Shown piece by piece: positions 61,176-64,000 of a DNA stretch of 64,000 nucleotides. The notes beneath the pieces are model-generated. The model was given only the letters and a program-made list of their open reading frames with translations. It had not been told where the DNA came from and searched no databases. The position numbers and the translations under genes are program-made. The first letter of the stretch is position 1. Each line of letters opens with the position of its first letter. The stretch is from the NCBI GenBank assembly GCA_029261855.1, contig JAJDAN010000026.1:1-64000 (forward strand). The letters run 5' to 3'. Origin of the DNA: Deltaproteobacteria bacterium. Lineage in GTDB: Bacteria; Myxococcota_A; UBA9160; UBA4427.

Positions 61176-62474
61176 GTGTTCGCCGCACGACGCCAGCGCT
61201 TCCTGGACGCCCTGGGACCCGACTCCGTCGCGATTCTCGTCGGCGCCCGCCTCGCTACGCGCTCGGCCGACACCGAGTACCCGTTCCGGCAGGACAGCGA
61301 TTTCTGGTACCTCACGGGCTTCGACCAGCCGGACGCAGTCGCCGTCCTGCGCAACGACGCTGGCCCTGCCTTCACGCTCTTCGTCCAACCCAAGGACCGC
61401 GCGGCCGAAACCTGGACCGGCATCCGACCGGGGGTCGAGGGTGCCGTCGAACGCTACGGCGCCGACGAGGCGTATCCGTCGGGCGAGCTGATCGAAAAGC
61501 TGCCGACCCTCCTCGAACGCGCGCGCCACGTCTACCACGTCCTGGGACGCCGGAAGGACGTGGACCGCAAGCTCATCGCCGTCCAGGAAGAGCTCCGCAC
61601 GCGCACGAAGCTCGGCTTCGCGCCGGCAGCAGATCTCATCGATCCGCGTCATCTGCTGCACGAGATGCGTCTCTTCAAGGACCCGGAAGAACTCGACTGG
61701 ATGCGCCGCGCCGCAGCCATCTCCGCCGAGGGACACGAGCGCGCCGCAGGGCTCGCGCAACCGGGCAAGTACGAGTACCAGCTCGAAGCCGAGTTGTTAC
61801 ATGCCTTCCGCAGCAACGGCGCCAGCGGGCCGGCGTACGGCTCGATCGTCGGCGGCGGCAAGAACGCCGCCATCCTCCACTACGTCACCAACGATCAGCG
61901 ACTCGCGAAGGACAGCATGGTGCTGATCGACGCCGGCGCCGAGCTTGCCGGCTATGCGTCCGACGTGACCCGCACCTACCCTGTCGGCGGACGCTTCAGC
62001 GGCGCCGGGCGCGCCGTCTACGAGGTCGTGCTCGCCGCACAGGAAGCAGCCCTCGCGTTGTGTCGTCCCGGCGCGACGCTTCCCCAGATCCACGAAGCTG
62101 CCGTGCGGTCGCTGATCGAGGGCATGGTTTCCCTCCAGCTCGTCGAGGGGACGGTGGATGATGTCTTCGCGAACGAGAGCTACCGGCCGTGGTACATGCA
62201 CGGCACCAGCCACTGGCTGGGACTCGACGTCCACGACGTCGGGACCTATTCGCGCGGCAAGGAGCCGCGAAAGCTCGAGCCCGGGATGGTCTTCACGGTC
62301 GAGCCCGGACTCTATGTTCGCGACGACGACGAGAATGCTCCCGAATCACTGCGTGGTCTCGGTGTTCGCATCGAAGACGACGTGATCATCACCGACGATG
62401 GTCACGAAAACCTGAACACCGCCATCGCGAAGCGCATCCCGGACGTCGAAGCCTGGGTGCGCGCAGGCTCCTGA
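61176..62474 (+). CDS. pepP: Xaa-Pro aminopeptidase
   Basis: A 432-residue pita-bread-fold metallopeptidase. N-terminal domain [36 protein letters not shown]; metal ligands in [22 protein letters not shown] (two Asp), [14 protein letters not shown] (His), FTVEPGLYV and [10 protein letters not shown] (two Glu). It removes N-terminal residues before proline using two Mn2+ or similar ions. Start GTG at 61176 lacks a ribosome-binding site but has TAGACT 6 bases upstream. acs follows 19 bases later. Confidence 0.92.
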   Translation: MFAARRQRFLDALGPDSVAILVGARLATRSADTEYPFRQDSDFWYLTGFDQPDAVAVLRNDAGPAFTLFVQPKDRAAETWTGIRPGVEGAVERYGADEAYPSGELIEKLPTLLERARHVYHVLGRRKDVDRKLIAVQEELRTRTKLGFAPAADLIDPRHLLHEMRLFKDPEELDWMRRAAAISAEGHERAAGLAQPGKYEYQLEAELLHAFRSNGASGPAYGSIVGGGKNAAILHYVTNDQRLAKDSMVLIDAGAELAGYASDVTRTYPVGGRFSGAGRAVYEVVLAAQEAALALCRPGATLPQIHEAAVRSLIEGMVSLQLVEGTVDDVFANESYRPWYMHGTSHWLGLDVHDVGTYSRGKEPRKLEPGMVFTVEPGLYVRDDDENAPESLRGLGVRIEDDVIITDDGHENLNTAIAKRIPDVEAWVRAGS

Positions 62475-62493
62475 AACCGGAACCCGAGGAAAC

Positions 62494-64000
62494 ATGCCCG
62501 ACATCGAATCCCTGTTGAAGGAAAAGCGCGTCTTCAAGCCGGCGCCGGAATTCACCCGCCAGGCGAACTGGAACAAGAAGACCATCGACGAGTACCGCAA
62601 GCTCGCCGCTCGCAGCCCCGAGCGCTTCTGGGCCAAGATGGCGAAGGAGAACGTCTCCTGGTTCAGCCCCTGGAAGAAGGTGCTGGACTGGAAGCCTCCC
62701 TTTGCGAAGTGGTTCGTCGGCGGCAAGCTCAACGTCGCCTACAACTGCCTCGACCGACATCTCGAGGGCGAGCACGCCTGGCGCCGCAACAAGGCCGCGA
62801 TCATCTGGGAAGGCGAGCCCGGGGACTCGCGTGTGCTCACCTACGGCGAGCTGCACCGGGAAGTCTGCAAGTTCGCAAACGTACTCAAGGGTCTGGGCGT
62901 CAAGAAGGGCGATCGCGTCTGCCTCTACATGCCGATGGTGCCGGAGCTCGCCATCGCCATGCTCGCCTGCGCGCGCATCGGCGCGCCCCACAGCATCGTG
63001 TTCGGAGGCTTCTCGGCCGAAGCCCTGCGCGACCGCATCAACGACGCGGAAGCAAAGGTCGTGATCACCGCCGACGGCGGCTACCGCAAGGGAGCGGGCT
63101 TCGCCCTCAAGCCGGCGGTCGATGAGGCCCTGGACGGCTGCGCCTGCGTCACCGACGTCGTCGTCGTCGAACGCATCCAGAACGGCACGCCCATGCAGAG
63201 CGGGCGCGATCACTACTGGCACGAGCTGATGAAGGACGCCAGCGCGACCTGCGCGCCCGCGAAGCTCGACGCCGAGCACCCGCTCTTCATCCTCTACACG
63301 AGTGGTACCACGGGCAACCCGAAGGGAATCCTGCACACCACCGGTGGCTACCTCACGCACGTCACGACCACCTTCAAGGCGATCTTCGACATCAAGGACG
63401 AGGACGTCTACTGGTGCACCGCCGACATCGGGTGGGTCACCGGTCACTCGTACGTCGTGTACGGACCGCTCGCGAACGGCGCCACCACGATGATGTACGA
63501 AGGCGTACCCACCCATCCGGGTCCCGACCGCTGGTGGTCGCTGATCGCGAAGTGGGGCGTCAGCATCTTCTACACGGCGCCGACGGCGATCCGTACCTTC
63601 ATCCGCCTGGGCGACGACCTGCCCAAGGCGCACGATCTGTCGTCCCTGCGGCTGCTCGGCAGCGTCGGCGAGCCGATCAACCCCGAAGCGTGGATGTGGT
63701 ACCACCGGGTCATCGGCAAGAAGAAGTGCCCCATCGTCGATACCTGGTGGCAGACGGAGACCGGCGGGATCATGATCACACCGTTGCCCGGTGCGGTTGC
63801 CACGACACCCGGGTCCGCAACGCTTCCCTTCCCGGGCATCGACGCCGCCATCTACGACGAGGAAGGCAACGAGGTTCCACCCGGCGCCGGCGGTCTGCTC
63901 GTCGTCCGCAAGCCGTGGCCCGGTATGTTGCGCGGTATCTGGGGCGACCCGGAGCGCTACAAGAAAACCTACTGGGGCACCTTCAAGAACACCTACCTGG
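62494..64000 (+). CDS. acs: Acetyl-CoA synthetase (runs off window end)
   Basis: The first 502 codons of an acetyl-CoA synthetase. The frame is open to the last base. Signatures: acs-type N-terminus [47 protein letters not shown], the P-loop [73 protein letters not shown]. It activates acetate to acetyl-CoA via acetyl-AMP. GAGGA lies just before the ATG. The C-terminal acetylation-site lysine is beyond the window. Confidence 0.94.
   Translation, partial: MPDIESLLKEKRVFKPAPEFTRQANWNKKTIDEYRKLAARSPERFWAKMAKENVSWFSPWKKVLDWKPPFAKWFVGGKLNVAYNCLDRHLEGEHAWRRNKAAIIWEGEPGDSRVLTYGELHREVCKFANVLKGLGVKKGDRVCLYMPMVPELAIAMLACARIGAPHSIVFGGFSAEALRDRINDAEAKVVITADGGYRKGAGFALKPAVDEALDGCACVTDVVVVERIQNGTPMQSGRDHYWHELMKDASATCAPAKLDAEHPLFILYTSGTTGNPKGILHTTGGYLTHVTTTFKAIFDIKDEDVYWCTADIGWVTGHSYVVYGPLANGATTMMYEGVPTHPGPDRWWSLIAKWGVSIFYTAPTAIRTFIRLGDDLPKAHDLSSLRLLGSVGEPINPEAWMWYHRVIGKKKCPIVDTWWQTETGGIMITPLPGAVATTPGSATLPFPGIDAAIYDEEGNEVPPGAGGLLVVRKPWPGMLRGIWGDPERYKKTYWGTFKNTYL

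Overview
This is a 64 kb chromosomal window from a high-GC bacterium (about two thirds G+C by eye). It is densely coded, with most genes sharing 1-14 bp start/stop overlaps. The content suggests a heterotrophic, mostly aerobic Gram-negative bacterium: an outer-membrane barrel protein, several lipoproteins, a TRAP transporter, three family III CoA-transferase genes, an LLM-class (F420-type) oxidoreductase, an assimilatory APS reductase, a SUF Fe-S operon and a PuuD-like membrane protein. Uncultured lineages of the former Deltaproteobacteria (Myxococcota- or Binatota-like) fit best, but this placement is inference; no rRNA or tRNA gene was seen. There is no phage, plasmid, transposase or CRISPR signal.

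Layout. 0.1-7.6 kb: LLM oxidoreductase, orphan histidine kinase, small secreted protein, FAH-family hydrolase, APS reductase (cysH), thiamine-binding MTH1187 protein and folK. 7.6-11.9 kb: a four-gene cassette of class III aminotransferase, LuxE-type acyl-protein synthetase, LuxC-type acyl-CoA reductase and a peroxiredoxin-like protein. This is a plausible acid-to-aldehyde-to-amine route and the most interesting metabolic unit here. 11.9-16.3 kb: sulfatase plus Gfo/Idh dehydrogenase, then SDR plus Nudix hydrolase. 16.7-20.6 kb: RNHCP zinc protein, an exported phosphodiesterase-like protein and a histidine-motif membrane protein with a repeat tail. 20.6-28.1 kb: TRAP transporter facing a zinc/manganese-type ABC importer with an outer-membrane protein. 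28.2-39.4 kb: amidase, three CoA-transferases (one a tandem fusion), a GH172-like protein, a PTP-like lipoprotein and a thioesterase.

39.4-46.8 kb: sufR-sufB-sufC-sufD-sufS-sufU-sufT, with a readable promoter/operator, followed by an MFS transporter. 46.8-52.1 kb: hydrolase fused to a membrane domain, NAD(P)-binding protein, flippase-like protein, CDP-alcohol phosphatidyltransferase, and a cytochrome c lipoprotein convergent with a PuuD-like membrane protein. 52.3-57.8 kb: proS, a double-GFA protein, a branched-chain aminotransferase, an IclR regulator with a likely operator, and a FIST protein. 57.8-64 kb: RNase D, intergenic repeats and a strong terminator, a lipoprotein, Xaa-Pro aminopeptidase and the first 500 codons of acs.

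Three genome-scale signals stand out. (1) Many first genes of operons have TANNNT exactly 6 or 7 bases before the start codon and no ribosome-binding site, which points to leaderless transcription. (2) Two related long palindromic elements lie at gene 3' ends (30912-31079 and 59428-59525). (3) A smaller hairpin family recurs at 5648 and 14845.
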